Shown one piece after another: positions 1 through 8,559 of a stretch of 64,000 nt of DNA (the stretch's first letter is position 1; each line of letters starts with the position of its first letter). The notes under the pieces are model-generated. The model saw nothing but the letters and a program-made list of their open reading frames with translations. It ran no database searches and had not been told where the DNA came from. The DNA lies in the NCBI RefSeq assembly GCF_947487915.1, contig NZ_CANKYH010000006.1, positions 240,199 through 304,198 on the forward strand, given 5' to 3'. The translations under genes were made by a program, and so were the position numbers. Source of the stretch: an uncultured Serinicoccus sp. (GTDB taxonomy: Bacteria; Actinomycetota; Actinomycetes; Actinomycetales; Dermatophilaceae).

Positions 1-727
1 GCTGCCGGACGCCTACATCGCCATGGGCCAGACCGCCGAGAACGTCGCCACCTCCCTGGGGATCTCCCGGGAGCGGCAGGACGAGTGGGGGGTCCGCAGC
101 CAGAACCGCGCCGAGCAGGCCATCGTGGACGGCGTCTTCGCCCGCGAGATCGCCCCGGTCACCCTGGCCGACGGCACCGTCGTCAGCACCGACGACGGGC
201 CGCGCCCCGGGGTGACCCTGGAGAAGGTCAGCCAGCTGCAGCCCGTCTTCCGCGAGGGCGGCACCGTCACCGCGGGCAACTGCTGCCCGCTCAACGACGG
301 GGCAGCGGCGCTGGTCGTCATGAGCGACACCCGCGCCGCCGAGCTCGGGCTGATCCCCCTGGCCCGCGTGGTCTCCACCGGGGTGTCGGCTCTCTCCCCC
401 GAGATCATGGGGCTCGGCCCGGTCGAGGCCTCCCGGCAGGCGCTGGCGCGCGCGGGCATGAGCATCTCCGACATGGACCTCTACGAGATCAACGAGGCCT
501 TCGCGGTCCAGGTGCTGGGCTCGGCCGACGCCCTCGGCATGGACGAGGACCGGCTCAACGTCCACGGCGGCGCGATCGCCCTCGGCCACCCCTTCGGCTC
601 GACCGGTGCCCGCATCTCCACCACCCTCATCAACGCCCTGCAGACCCGGGACGGCCAGTTCGGCCTGGAGACCATGTGCGTCGGCGGGGGCCAGGGCATG
701 GCGATGGTCGTCGAGCGGCTCTCCTGA
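1..727 (+). CDS. Acetyl-CoA acyltransferase (thiolase), 5'-truncated by window edge
   Basis: This is the C-terminal part (about 241 residues) of a thiolase-superfamily acyltransferase; the frame is open to the left edge, so the gene begins outside the window. Thiolases cleave 3-ketoacyl-CoA with CoA, or run the reverse condensation, in fatty-acid beta-oxidation in the cytoplasm. Visible signatures are NEAFAVQ, the catalytic-histidine loop GGAIALGHPFGSTGAR, and the C-terminal catalytic-cysteine motif CVGGGQGMA ahead of the stop. The N-terminal domain with the nucleophilic cysteine is not in view. Beta-oxidation (FadA/FadI-like) is the likeliest role; a biosynthetic acetoacetyl-CoA thiolase cannot be excluded from this half. 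A strong inverted repeat follows the stop. Confidence 0.9.
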   Translation, partial: LPDAYIAMGQTAENVATSLGISRERQDEWGVRSQNRAEQAIVDGVFAREIAPVTLADGTVVSTDDGPRPGVTLEKVSQLQPVFREGGTVTAGNCCPLNDGAAALVVMSDTRAAELGLIPLARVVSTGVSALSPEIMGLGPVEASRQALARAGMSISDMDLYEINEAFAVQVLGSADALGMDEDRLNVHGGAIALGHPFGSTGARISTTLINALQTRDGQFGLETMCVGGGQGMAMVVERLS

Positions 728-763
728 CGGCCTGGACGCCCCCTCCTCGGGCCCTCGTCGCGG

Positions 764-831
764 CCTGAGCAGAGAAAGGCACCCCAGGCAGCGGCTGCAC
801 CCCCCGAGTCGAGCACCTTTCTCTGCTCAGG
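764..831. terminator. Long inverted repeat downstream of the thiolase gene
   Basis: Two perfect 16-bp arms, 764-779 and 816-831 (cctgagcagagaaagg and its reverse complement), flank a 36-nt spacer and begin 37 nt after the thiolase stop. It probably ends thiolase transcription. There is no T-run after it. The spacer is long for a simple intrinsic terminator, so a small mobile or regulatory palindrome is an alternative. Confidence 0.5.
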
Positions 832-936
832 CGGAGGTATGCCGAGGGCTGGCTGGGCATCGCGGGCCCGCACGTCTCGCGATCGACCGGTAGCCTGACG
901 CCGATCTGTCCGTCCCACCCACCCGAGGTGAACCCC

Positions 937-1896
937 ATGGCTGCTGGTCTGGCTGCCCTGCTCGACGACATCGCGGCAATCGCCCGCATCGCCGCCGCGT
1001 CCGTCGACGACATCGGCGCGGCCGCGGGCCGCGCGGGGGCCAAGGCCGCCGGCGTCATCGTCGACGACGCCGCCGTGACCCCGCGCTACGTGACCGGGGT
1101 GGACCCGAGCCGCGAGCTGCCGATGATCAAGACCATCGCCATCGGGTCGATCCGCAACAAGCTGCTCTTCATCGTCCCCGCGGTGCTGCTGCTGAGCATC
1201 TTCGTGCCGTGGCTGCTCACCCCGATCCTCATGCTGGGCGGCTGCTACCTGTCCTACGAGGGCGCCCACAAGGTGCTGGAGTGGCTCGGCGTGGGGCACG
1301 ACTCCGCCCACGACGAGCCCGCGGTCGAGCAGGGCCCGGAGGCGGAGAAGAAGGTCACCAGCGGGGCGATCCGGACCGACTTCATCCTCTCGGCGGAGAT
1401 CATGGTCATCGCGCTCAACGAGGTGACCGACGAGCCGGTGCTCAACCGGGCCATCATCCTCCTCGTCGTGGCCCTCGCCATCACCGCGCTGATCTACGGC
1501 TCGGTCGCTCTCATCGTCAAGATGGACGACATCGGGCTGAGCCTCGCGCAGCGCGAGTCCGAGGGCTCGCAGAGGTTCGGGCGTGGCCTGGTCAAGGCGA
1601 TGCCCATCGTGCTGAAGACCCTGTCCATCGTCGGCGTCGTCGCCATGCTCTGGGTGGGCGGGCACATCCTGCTCGTCGGCATCGACGAGCTCGGCTTCCA
1701 CCCGATCTACGAGTTCGTGCACCACGCCGAGGAGGTCGTCGGCGGGCTCGTCCCCGCCGTCCAGGGCGCCCTGGCGTGGCTCACCAACACGTTCTTCTCG
1801 GCCATCCTCGGGCTCGTCGTGGGCCTGGCCATCGTCGGCGTCGTCGCCCTGCTGCCCATCGGCAAGAAGCACGACGACCACGCCGAGGCCCACTGA
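937..1896 (+). CDS. DUF808 family membrane protein (YedI-like)
   Basis: A 319-residue integral membrane protein of the DUF808/YedI family, whose function is unknown. The N-terminus carries the family's alanine-rich segment (AAGLAALLDDIAAIAR) followed by DDAAVTPRYVTG. Hydrophobic segments then lie at about residues 70-100, 160-185, 220-250 and 280-310, with the charged interior EGAHKVLEWLG between the first two. An in-frame GTG lies 9 nt upstream, but I chose the ATG at 937 because gaggtg (925-930) sits at ideal Shine-Dalgarno distance from it. It stands alone between the thiolase and a convergent small gene. The family call is strong; no activity can be assigned. Confidence 0.88.
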   Translation: MAAGLAALLDDIAAIARIAAASVDDIGAAAGRAGAKAAGVIVDDAAVTPRYVTGVDPSRELPMIKTIAIGSIRNKLLFIVPAVLLLSIFVPWLLTPILMLGGCYLSYEGAHKVLEWLGVGHDSAHDEPAVEQGPEAEKKVTSGAIRTDFILSAEIMVIALNEVTDEPVLNRAIILLVVALAITALIYGSVALIVKMDDIGLSLAQRESEGSQRFGRGLVKAMPIVLKTLSIVGVVAMLWVGGHILLVGIDELGFHPIYEFVHHAEEVVGGLVPAVQGALAWLTNTFFSAILGLVVGLAIVGVVALLPIGKKHDDHAEAH

Positions 1897-1917
1897 GCGC
1901 TCGGTCGGGACGACCCC

Positions 1918-2250
1918 TCAGGGCAGGCCGCGGCGCAGGATGGTGAGCCTTCCGGCGAGGTCGGCCTCGGGCAGGTCCGCCTGACGCCAGTCGTAGACCA
2001 TGACCCGCAGCTGGTCCACGACCACCCCCGGGCCGAGGTCGGGCACCGTCGCCCGCCGCTGCCCCGTCCGGTCGGCCACCGCGTCCGCGAGCTCCTGCAC
2101 GACCCCCCGCACCCCGGGGTATGCCGTGAGCGCCCGGTCCAGCGGCAGCTGCTGCCAGCGCCGGCCGAGGCGATCGACCTCGGTGTCGACCGTCCGGACA
2201 GCGGACGGCCCGCCGGCAGACGAGCTGCCGGCGGGCCGCGTGCCGCTCAT
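1918..2250 (-). CDS. Hypothetical protein, about 110 residues
   Basis: A small, soluble-looking protein that I do not recognise. The C-terminal two thirds contain patterned helical segments (WQQLPLDRALTAYPG, VVVDQLRVMVYDWRQA, GRLTILRRGLP), which suggests a folded domain; the N-terminus is Ser/Gly/Pro-rich. The start at 2250 lies 15 nt beyond the stop of the Bax inhibitor-1 family gene on the same strand, so it is probably the second gene of that operon. No good Shine-Dalgarno precedes it, which fits translational coupling. Codon usage matches the neighbours, and the gene is convergent with the DUF808 gene. Function unknown. Confidence 0.6.
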   Translation of the reverse strand: MSGTRPAGSSSAGGPSAVRTVDTEVDRLGRRWQQLPLDRALTAYPGVRGVVQELADAVADRTGQRRATVPDLGPGVVVDQLRVMVYDWRQADLPEADLAGRLTILRRGLP

Positions 2251-2264
2251 GTCGTGCAGGGTGC

Positions 2265-3161
2265 TCAGTCGCTGCTCTGCAGGATCGCGAAGAGCCGCAG
2301 GAACTCGATGTAGAGCCACACGAGGCTCGCGACGAGGCCGTGGCCGAGCAGCCAGGAGTACTTCTCCGGGGCACCACCGCTCACCGCGCGGTCGATCGAG
2401 TCGAAGTCGACGGCGAGGCTGTAGGAGGCGAGCCCCACACCGAGCAGCGAGACGAGGATGCCGAGCGGGCCGCCATAGATGCCCCAGCCGTCGCCGAAGC
2501 CCAGGAAGGAGGCGCCGAGGTTGACGAGCAGGAAGACCATGTAGCCCATCGCGACCATGCCGAAGATGCGCCGCGACTTGCTCGTCACCTTGATGAAGCC
2601 GGCCTTCCAGCCGATGAACATGCCGACGAAGGTCGCCATGGTCGCCACGACGGCGGTCGTCACCACGCCCTCATAGAGCGCGTTGAAGGTGACGCTGACC
2701 GCACCGAGGAAGAGACCCTGCAGGAGCGCGTGGGTCACGATGAGGCCGACGTTGACCTTCTTGCTGAAGGCGATGGCGAAGCTCAGGCCGAGCGAGCCGA
2801 ACATGCCGAGCAGCCAGATCGGCATCGCCACCTCGGGCCGGGGCCCGACGAAGATCCACGTCGCCGCGGCGACCGCGACCACGATGCCGAAGAGCATGAG
2901 CGACTTGACGACGACGTCGTCCAGCGTGAGCCGGCCGGTCTGCGCCGGGCCGGCGGGCGGCTGGTCGTAGAGGTCGCGCAGCTGCTGGTCGGACATGCTC
3001 TCGCTGGGGCCGGGCTGGTAGCCGGCGGGGAACGTGGGCTGACCCTGGGGCGGGGCGTAGCCCTGCTGGGCGTATCCGCCCTGCTGCTGGCTGCCGAAAC
3101 CGGCATACCCGCCCTGGGCGGCCTCCTTGTCGATGCGGTTGAAGACCGGGTTGACGGCCAT
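2265..3161 (-). CDS. Bax inhibitor-1/YccA family membrane protein
   Basis: A 298-residue protein of the Bax inhibitor-1 (TMBIM/YccA/YetJ) family. Relatives include pH-sensitive calcium leak channels and proteins that associate with the FtsH protease. The first roughly 75 residues are a Gly/Gln/Tyr/Pro-rich cytosolic tail (YAQQGYAPPQ-like), typical of actinobacterial members. About seven hydrophobic segments follow from residue 85 to the C-terminus. The conserved acidic pair of the family can be placed near VDFDSID, before the last helices. The ATG at 3161 is preceded by ttggagga at good Shine-Dalgarno spacing. It is divergent from the M14 peptidase gene and is followed closely by a small hypothetical gene. 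Confidence 0.93.
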   Translation of the reverse strand: MAVNPVFNRIDKEAAQGGYAGFGSQQQGGYAQQGYAPPQGQPTFPAGYQPGPSESMSDQQLRDLYDQPPAGPAQTGRLTLDDVVVKSLMLFGIVVAVAAATWIFVGPRPEVAMPIWLLGMFGSLGLSFAIAFSKKVNVGLIVTHALLQGLFLGAVSVTFNALYEGVVTTAVVATMATFVGMFIGWKAGFIKVTSKSRRIFGMVAMGYMVFLLVNLGASFLGFGDGWGIYGGPLGILVSLLGVGLASYSLAVDFDSIDRAVSGGAPEKYSWLLGHGLVASLVWLYIEFLRLFAILQSSD

Positions 3162-3206
3162 GGATCCTCCAAGTTGGTCGGCACCAGGGCCGTGCGACCC
3201 CGGTGT

Positions 3207-3219
3207 CTGGTGTCACCAG
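3207..3219. promoter_or_regulatory. 13-bp palindrome between divergent genes
   Basis: The sequence ctggtgtcaccag is a perfect palindrome around one central base. It lies in the 161-bp gap between the divergent Bax inhibitor-1 and M14 peptidase genes. Next to it, the minus strand reads tttatcct, a possible -10 element for the membrane-protein gene. An operator is plausible, but no regulator can be named. Confidence 0.3.
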
Positions 3220-3322
3220 GATAAACGTGCGAGGCCACCGGGGGATTCCGGTCGACAGGGCGAGCCTGGTGCGGGTCGATGGGGCGGGCTATCCTGACCT
3301 GCGCCCCACGACGAGGAGACGC

Positions 3323-5809
3323 ATGCCACACCGCACCGGCCCGGCCGCTCTCACCGGCGCCCTGACCCTGGCCCTCAGCGCCGGCCTCATCGCCGCACCG
3401 GCACCGGCCGCGCCCCCCGCGCAGGTCGCCGCCACCCCGCTGGCCGCCCACCAGGTCAGCGACGCGGCCTACCCGCGTCAGGAGCCGCTGCCCGAGCCCC
3501 CGGTGGACGAGGCGGACGCCGCTCTCAAGCCGGGGCTGACGGCATACCACGACATCGCGCGACGACTCAACGCCGCGATGGGGCGCTCGGACCGGGTCTC
3601 CGCGGAGGTCCTCACCGACACCCCGGGGGGTCGGCAGGTCTACCTCGTCACCCTGACCGCCAAGGAGAACGCCAACCAGGCCCGGCGCCAGGCGGCCTAC
3701 CGCGACCTCATCACCGAGGACCCGGCGGCGGCCGCGCAGGACCGGCGGCTGGCGCAGCAGTACAAGACGCCGATCTTCGTCAACGCCAACATCCACGGCA
3801 ACGAGTTCGAGGGCACCGACGCCGCGCTGAGGCTCGTGGAGGACTACGCGACCAGCAACGACGCCGCGGTCAAGCAGCTGCTCAAACGCTCCCGCATCCA
3901 CCTCGTCATCTCGATGAACCCGGACGGACGGCACGACAACACCCGTCGCAACACGGCCGGTTTCGACCTCAACCGCGACTTCGTCACCGCGACCCAGCCC
4001 GAGACCGTCGCCGTCCGCGACGCCCTGCTCCACACCCAGCCGCTGCTCATGCTGGACCTGCACGGCTACGTCAACGGCACCCTCGTCGAGCCCACCACGC
4101 CGCCGCACGGGGAGAACTACGAGTACGACCTCTTCATCAAGCACGCCTACCCCAACGGGCTGGGCATGGAGGAGGCCATCAACGGGCTCGGCTACGACGA
4201 GAGCGACGGCGTGCGTCCGGTCCAGGTGCCGCTGCGCGACTGGGACGAGGGCTGGGACGACTGGCCGCCGATCTTCACCCCGCAGTACGCCGCGCTGCAC
4301 GGCGCCGTCGCGCACACCATCGAGATCCCGCTGCGGGTCAACAACGCGTCCTACGACCTGCCGGCCGAGGAGCTGCGACGCCGCTCCGCGATCAACACCG
4401 ACATCGCCCACGCGGCGATCTCCGGGACGCTGGAGTATGCCGCGGCGCACCGCGAGGAGCTCCTCGCCGACCACATCGAGATCTTCCGGCGCGGCGAGGC
4501 TGGGGAGCCGCAGACGCCGGTCGAGGAGGGTCTCTTCGACGGCGTGATCGGGCCCGAGGACGTCTACACCACCTCCTACCCACGGGCCTACGTCATCCCG
4601 GTGGGTGAGGGGCAGCGCTCCGCCCCCGCCGCGGCCCGGCTCGTGGACTTCCTCGTCGCCAACGACGTCGAGGTGACCCGGCTCGAGCAGGAGCGGCTCC
4701 TCGCCGGACGGTCCTACCCCGCCGGCAGCTACGTCGTGGACCTGCACCAGGCCAAGCGCGGCATGGCCAACACCATCCTCGGCCGCGGCACCGACATCTC
4801 GGACCGGGTCGACGCGATGTACGACATCTCCGGCTGGAGCCACGCCCTGCTGTGGGGTGCCGACGTCGACACCGTGCCCGACGGCGACCCGCTGCGCATC
4901 GACGGTGAGCTGGTCGAGGGGGCCGACCCCACCGGGTCGCTCGCCGACAGCTCAGCGGGGTGGCTGCTGCCGATGCAGGACCCGGCGGACGTGCAGGCCG
5001 CCAGCCTGCTGCTGGAGCAAGGCGTGCCGGTCGAGCTGCTGGCCGACGGGTCGCTGCTGGTCCCGGCCGACTACCCCTGGGCGGCGAGCAACGCCGTCGA
5101 GACCTTCGGCGTCGAGCTCGGCGCCGCTCCCGCCGGGGCGTCCGGGGGCCTGCTGGAGTCCTCCGACCGCGTCGTCGGGGTCTCCGGGAGCGCCGAGGAG
5201 CGCTGGGCCCTCACCGAGATGGGCCTGACCGTCCGCGAGGTCAGCAGCGCCGCACTCAACGACGGGCTCGACCTGTCCGACCTGGACGCGCTCTACGTCT
5301 CCACCGGTCTCGACTGGGCCGACCTGTCCGACGACGCGCGCGTCGAGGTGCAGGACTTCCTCGCCGACGGTGGCGGCATCGTGGGACGGGGCGTGGCCGG
5401 TGCCCGCCTCAACGACGCCGTGCAGCTCGTGGAGGCCACCGCCGTGCGCGGCCGCAGCGACGCCAACGGGGTCGTCGGCGTCGACAACGACGCGGACAGC
5501 CCGGTCGCGGCGGCGGCCACCCCGGAGACCTTCGTCTACTCCCCCGTGTGGTTCACCGACCTCGGCGACGACGTCCGCGTCGACCAGCGCCTCGGCGAGG
5601 AGCCCCTGGTCAGCGGGCACTGGCGGGCCACGTCGGCGGGCGAGGGCGGCCCGGAGGACGCCGCCGGGCAGGCGGTCGTCGTCAGCACCGAGGCGGACGG
5701 CTCGCGCGGGGTGCTCTTCGGCACCGAGCCGCTCTTCCGGGCCCACCCGAAGGGGCAGTTCGCCCTCGTGGCCCGGGCGCTGCTCTGGGTGGGGTCGGAC
5801 GCCGGGTAG
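3323..5809 (+). CDS. Secreted M14-family zinc carboxypeptidase
   Basis: An 828-residue exported metallopeptidase of the M14 (carboxypeptidase A) family, expected to trim peptides or wall-derived substrates outside the cell. A signal peptide is evident: MPHRTG, a hydrophobic Ala/Leu stretch, then APAPAAPPA as a likely cleavage zone near residue 30. Zinc ligands are the HGNE pair near residues 157-160 and the histidine of DLHGY near 247. MNPDGRHDN and FDLNRDF are substrate-binding motifs, and HTIEIPL near 334 supplies the catalytic glutamate. About 450 further residues form C-terminal domains of unknown role. The ATG at 3323 is preceded by acgaggag; earlier in-frame GTG starts lack a ribosome site and would spoil the signal peptide. 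Confidence 0.9.
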   Translation: MPHRTGPAALTGALTLALSAGLIAAPAPAAPPAQVAATPLAAHQVSDAAYPRQEPLPEPPVDEADAALKPGLTAYHDIARRLNAAMGRSDRVSAEVLTDTPGGRQVYLVTLTAKENANQARRQAAYRDLITEDPAAAAQDRRLAQQYKTPIFVNANIHGNEFEGTDAALRLVEDYATSNDAAVKQLLKRSRIHLVISMNPDGRHDNTRRNTAGFDLNRDFVTATQPETVAVRDALLHTQPLLMLDLHGYVNGTLVEPTTPPHGENYEYDLFIKHAYPNGLGMEEAINGLGYDESDGVRPVQVPLRDWDEGWDDWPPIFTPQYAALHGAVAHTIEIPLRVNNASYDLPAEELRRRSAINTDIAHAAISGTLEYAAAHREELLADHIEIFRRGEAGEPQTPVEEGLFDGVIGPEDVYTTSYPRAYVIPVGEGQRSAPAAARLVDFLVANDVEVTRLEQERLLAGRSYPAGSYVVDLHQAKRGMANTILGRGTDISDRVDAMYDISGWSHALLWGADVDTVPDGDPLRIDGELVEGADPTGSLADSSAGWLLPMQDPADVQAASLLLEQGVPVELLADGSLLVPADYPWAASNAVETFGVELGAAPAGASGGLLESSDRVVGVSGSAEERWALTEMGLTVREVSSAALNDGLDLSDLDALYVSTGLDWADLSDDARVEVQDFLADGGGIVGRGVAGARLNDAVQLVEATAVRGRSDANGVVGVDNDADSPVAAAATPETFVYSPVWFTDLGDDVRVDQRLGEEPLVSGHWRATSAGEGGPEDAAGQAVVVSTEADGSRGVLFGTEPLFRAHPKGQFALVARALLWVGSDAG

Positions 5810-5820
5810 GCCCCGGCCCT

Positions 5821-5894
5821 GCCCCCGTAGCCCAATCGGCAGAGGCAGCCCACTTAAAATGGGTTCAGTGCGGGTTCGAGTCCCGCCGGGGGCA
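5821..5894 (+). tRNA. tRNA with UAA anticodon (Leu by anticodon, class I fold)
   Basis: The acceptor arms gcccccg/cgggggc pair perfectly. The anticodon stem gccca/tgggt encloses cttaaaa, giving anticodon TAA, which reads UUA. The T-arm gcggg-ttcgagt-cccgc is canonical, the discriminator is A, and no CCA is encoded. The variable loop is only about five nucleotides, whereas bacterial tRNA-Leu normally has a long variable arm. The gene is certain as a tRNA; the amino-acid identity is uncertain for that reason. Confidence 0.85.
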
Positions 5895-5950
5895 CCCAGG
5901 CCGGCCTGAGGCGTCTCATGCCGGGCCCGGACCGGCCCTCGACCGCCCGC

Positions 5951-6037
5951 CGTCGGCCCAGGCGTTCACGTGCACGGATGAGCCGGTGCGGCCCGGCGTG
6001 TCGTCGGCCCAGGCGTTCACGTGCACGGGTGAGCCGC
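5951..6037. repeat. Two-part dispersed repeat element, copy 1
   Basis: Two copies of cgtcggcccaggcgttcac followed by gtgcacggRtgagccg start at 5951 and 6002, exactly 51 bp apart, between the tRNA and the uracil-DNA glycosylase gene. The same element, in opposite orientation and with the same 51-bp internal spacing, occurs at 35581-35665. Each unit is centred on a near-palindrome, gttcacgtgNac. Confidence 0.75.
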
Positions 6038-6053
6038 CGGGCAGGATGGGGGT

Positions 6054-6911
6054 ATGCCGCAGCGCCCCTCCCCGGACCCCGTCCCCTCGGCCGCCGGCGA
6101 CCCGCACCCGCTCACCGGGGAGGTGTTCCCCTCCCCCGTGCCGCCCGGGTCGGGGTGGCCGCAGGACCCGGCGCCGCCCGGCACACGGGCGGCGCGCAGC
6201 GAGGGCGGGGTGCGCAGACAGGCGGCCGGGTCCCCCGACCTCGCCACCCTCGACGCGCGCGTCAGCGTCTGCTCGGCCTGCCCGCGGCTGGTGCGCTGGC
6301 GCGAGGAGGTCGCGAGCACCCGGCGGGCCGCCTACGCCGACCAGCCGTACTGGGGGCGGCCGGCCCCCGGCTACGGCGACCCCGCCCCCGAGATCCTCGT
6401 GGTCGGTCTCGCTCCCGCCGCCCACGGGGCCAACCGGACCGGGCGCATCTTCACCGGCGACCGCTCCGGCGACTGGATCTACGCCGCTCTCCACCGCGCC
6501 GGCTACGCCTCCCAGGCGTCCTCCACGCACGCCGGGGACGGCCTGACCCTGCGGTCGGTGCGCATCACCGCAGCCGTCCACTGCGCGCCCCCCGGGAACG
6601 CCCCGACGGCGGCTGAACGGCATACCTGCGGGGGGTGGCTGGAGCGTGAGCTGGCCCTCGTGGAGCCGACGATCCGCTCGGTGCTCGCGCTCGGCGGCAT
6701 CGGCTGGGACGCCTTCCTGGCCGGGGCGCGGTCCGCCAGCTGGCAGGTGCCCCGGCCTCGGCCCCGCTTCGGCCACGGGGCGGAGGCGAGCCTGCGGAGC
6801 CCGACGGGGCGGCCGGTGCGGCTCCTGGGCAGCTACCACGTCAGCCAGCAGAACACCTTCACCGGCCGGCTCACCGAGGCGATGCTGGACGAGGTCATCG
6901 CGCGGCTGTGA
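6054..6911 (+). CDS. Family 5 uracil-DNA glycosylase (UdgB-like)
   Basis: A 285-residue DNA-repair enzyme that removes uracil, and in this family also other deaminated bases, from DNA. The family-5 active-site motif [14 protein letters not shown] lies near residues 115-128, and the C-terminal substrate-loop motif SYHVSQQN near 263. Iron-sulfur cysteines appear as CSAC (73 and 76), with further cysteines near CGG at about 193. Members of this family lack the polar catalytic residue of family 1. The first 65 residues are Pro/Gly-rich and probably disordered. The start codon lies inside a ggtatgccg heptamer site, with no clear Shine-Dalgarno. Codon usage is native. Confidence 0.92.
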   Translation: MPQRPSPDPVPSAAGDPHPLTGEVFPSPVPPGSGWPQDPAPPGTRAARSEGGVRRQAAGSPDLATLDARVSVCSACPRLVRWREEVASTRRAAYADQPYWGRPAPGYGDPAPEILVVGLAPAAHGANRTGRIFTGDRSGDWIYAALHRAGYASQASSTHAGDGLTLRSVRITAAVHCAPPGNAPTAAERHTCGGWLERELALVEPTIRSVLALGGIGWDAFLAGARSASWQVPRPRPRFGHGAEASLRSPTGRPVRLLGSYHVSQQNTFTGRLTEAMLDEVIARL

Positions 6912-6923
6912 GCCGGACGCCGC

Positions 6924-7886
6924 TCAGGCCTGGGACAGGGCGATCCCGTCGAGGATGTCGGACTCCGAGGCCCGCACGGTCCGCAGTCCCGAGTCGTGCG
7001 CCACCCGTTGGACGACGGTGCGCCACACCAGGGCGCCGGCGCCGATGACGTCGACGCGGCCCTCGTGCATGAACGGCATCTCCCGGCGGCGCGAGCGTGG
7101 GCTGAGCAGCAGGTCGGTGCAGGCGTCGACCACGGTGTCGACGTCCAGCTCGGCACCGTGGATGCGGTCCCGCTGGTAGGCCGGCAGCCCCAGCGCGTGC
7201 GCGGTCACCGTGGTGACCGAGCCGGCGAGGCCGACGAGGGTGCCGACGCCGGAGAGGTCCACGGACCCGGCCACGTCGTCGACGGCGCGGACGATGTCGG
7301 ACAGCGCCGCCCACACCTGGTCCTCGCCCGGCGGGTCGTCGTGCAGGTGGCGCTCGGTCAGCCGGACGCACCCGATGTCCACCGAGCGCGACGCCGCCAC
7401 CGCGGTGCCCGTCCCGTCCCCCAGCACGAGCTCCGTCGAGCCCCCGCCGATGTCGACGACCAGGTAGGGGCCCGGGGCCGCGGCATCGCGCAGCGGGCCG
7501 GTCGCGCCCGCGAAGGACAGCGCCGCCTCCTCCTGACCGCTCACCACCTCCGGGGTGACGCCGAACGCCCCGAAGGCGTCCTGGACCCCGCCGACGAAGT
7601 CGGCGGCGTTGGACGCGTCGCGGGACGCCGAGGTGGCCACGAAGCGGACCCGCTCGCAGCCGAGGTCCCGGCACTGCTCGGCATACCCCTGCGCCGCGGC
7701 CAGGGTGCGTGCCATGGCCGCCTCGCCGATCGCCCCGGTCGCGTCGATGCCCTCGCCCAGCCGGACGATCTGCATCTGCCGGGTGACCTCGGTCAGGGCC
7801 GGGGCGGCGCCGTCACCGGGCTCGAGGTCGGCCACGAGCAGCCGGATCGAGTTGGTGCCGCAGTCGACGGCACCCACGCGCGTCAT
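6924..7886 (-). CDS. ppx: Exopolyphosphatase / Ppx-GppA phosphatase
   Basis: A 320-residue Ppx/GppA-family enzyme of the ASKHA fold that hydrolyses inorganic polyphosphate or pppGpp. The phosphate-1 loop DCGTNSIRLLVAD is at residues 8-20, the phosphate-2 motif DIGGGSTEL near 140-148, and GLAGSVTTVTAHALG near 215-230. The length matches the short actinobacterial form, which lacks the C-terminal HD extension of E. coli Ppx. The ATG overlaps the stop of the DUF501 gene by 4 bp (ATGA), indicating translational coupling. It closes a minus-strand run after eno, the ftsB-like gene and DUF501, the order found in mycobacteria. Confidence 0.94.
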   Translation of the reverse strand: MTRVGAVDCGTNSIRLLVADLEPGDGAAPALTEVTRQMQIVRLGEGIDATGAIGEAAMARTLAAAQGYAEQCRDLGCERVRFVATSASRDASNAADFVGGVQDAFGAFGVTPEVVSGQEEAALSFAGATGPLRDAAAPGPYLVVDIGGGSTELVLGDGTGTAVAASRSVDIGCVRLTERHLHDDPPGEDQVWAALSDIVRAVDDVAGSVDLSGVGTLVGLAGSVTTVTAHALGLPAYQRDRIHGAELDVDTVVDACTDLLLSPRSRRREMPFMHEGRVDVIGAGALVWRTVVQRVAHDSGLRTVRASESDILDGIALSQA

Positions 7887-8536
7887 GCCGCGGACCCGCC
7901 TGCCCGCCCCGCCTCGGGGTCCTCGTCCGCACCCTCGCCCCGGGGGTCGGCGTCGGTCCGGGGCTCGGGCAGCGGGTGGTGCTTGGGGCAGGAGTCGCAG
8001 CGCTCGTCGTCGACGGCGGAGACCCCCGAGCAGCAGCCGCCCTCCCACCAGTCCGGGAGGGCCGCGACGGCCTCGTCCCCCAACGGGTTGACCCCCGGCC
8101 CCGCGGCCAGGCTGTGCGCGACGAGGACGTGGAGGCACTTGACCCGGTTGGGCATGCCGCCGGCGCTGATGCCGGCGATCTCCGGGACGTGCGCCAGCTC
8201 CTCGCGGCGACGCAGGTAGTCGTCGTGCGCCTGGGCATACTCCCAGCGCAGCCCCTCGTCCTCGGCGAGCCGCTTCGACATCGACTTCATGAGCCCCTCG
8301 CTCTCCAGCGTCGAGATCGCGCCGGTGAGCTTGGGGCAGGTGGCGTAGAAGCTGGTGGGGAAGGGGGTGCCGTCCGGCAGGCGCGGCTCGGTGCGGATCA
8401 CCGTGGGGCAGCCGCACGGGCAGCGGTGCACGATGGCGACGACCCCGCGCGGCTCACGGCCGAGCTGACGGGTGATGACCTCGAGATCCTCCTCGGTGGG
8501 AGTCTCGTCGAGCGTGGTGCGGTCGAGTTCGCTCAT
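7883..8536 (-). CDS. DUF501 domain-containing protein
   Basis: A 217-residue cytoplasmic protein of the DUF501 family, which is conserved beside ppx and enolase in Actinobacteria; its function is unknown. It has an N-terminal cysteine cluster (HRCPCGCPT, about residues 37-45), a FYATCPKL segment, and a C-terminal cluster (GCCSG and CDSCPKHH) that could bind metal. The start at 8536 has gagaagg at good distance on the minus strand, and longer upstream extensions are rejected. It overlaps ppx by 4 bp and follows the ftsB-like gene by 23 bp, so the three are co-transcribed. Confidence 0.9.
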   Translation of the reverse strand: MSELDRTTLDETPTEEDLEVITRQLGREPRGVVAIVHRCPCGCPTVIRTEPRLPDGTPFPTSFYATCPKLTGAISTLESEGLMKSMSKRLAEDEGLRWEYAQAHDDYLRRREELAHVPEIAGISAGGMPNRVKCLHVLVAHSLAAGPGVNPLGDEAVAALPDWWEGGCCSGVSAVDDERCDSCPKHHPLPEPRTDADPRGEGADEDPEAGRAGGSAA

Positions 8537-8559
8537 GTCCTTCTCTGCGGGCCGTGCTC

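Noticed and set aside
2783..4843. A 686-codon minus-strand frame opposite the M14 peptidase
   Set aside because: The true peptidase on the plus strand has signal peptide and zinc motifs; the antisense frame is low-complexity Val/Asp/Arg.
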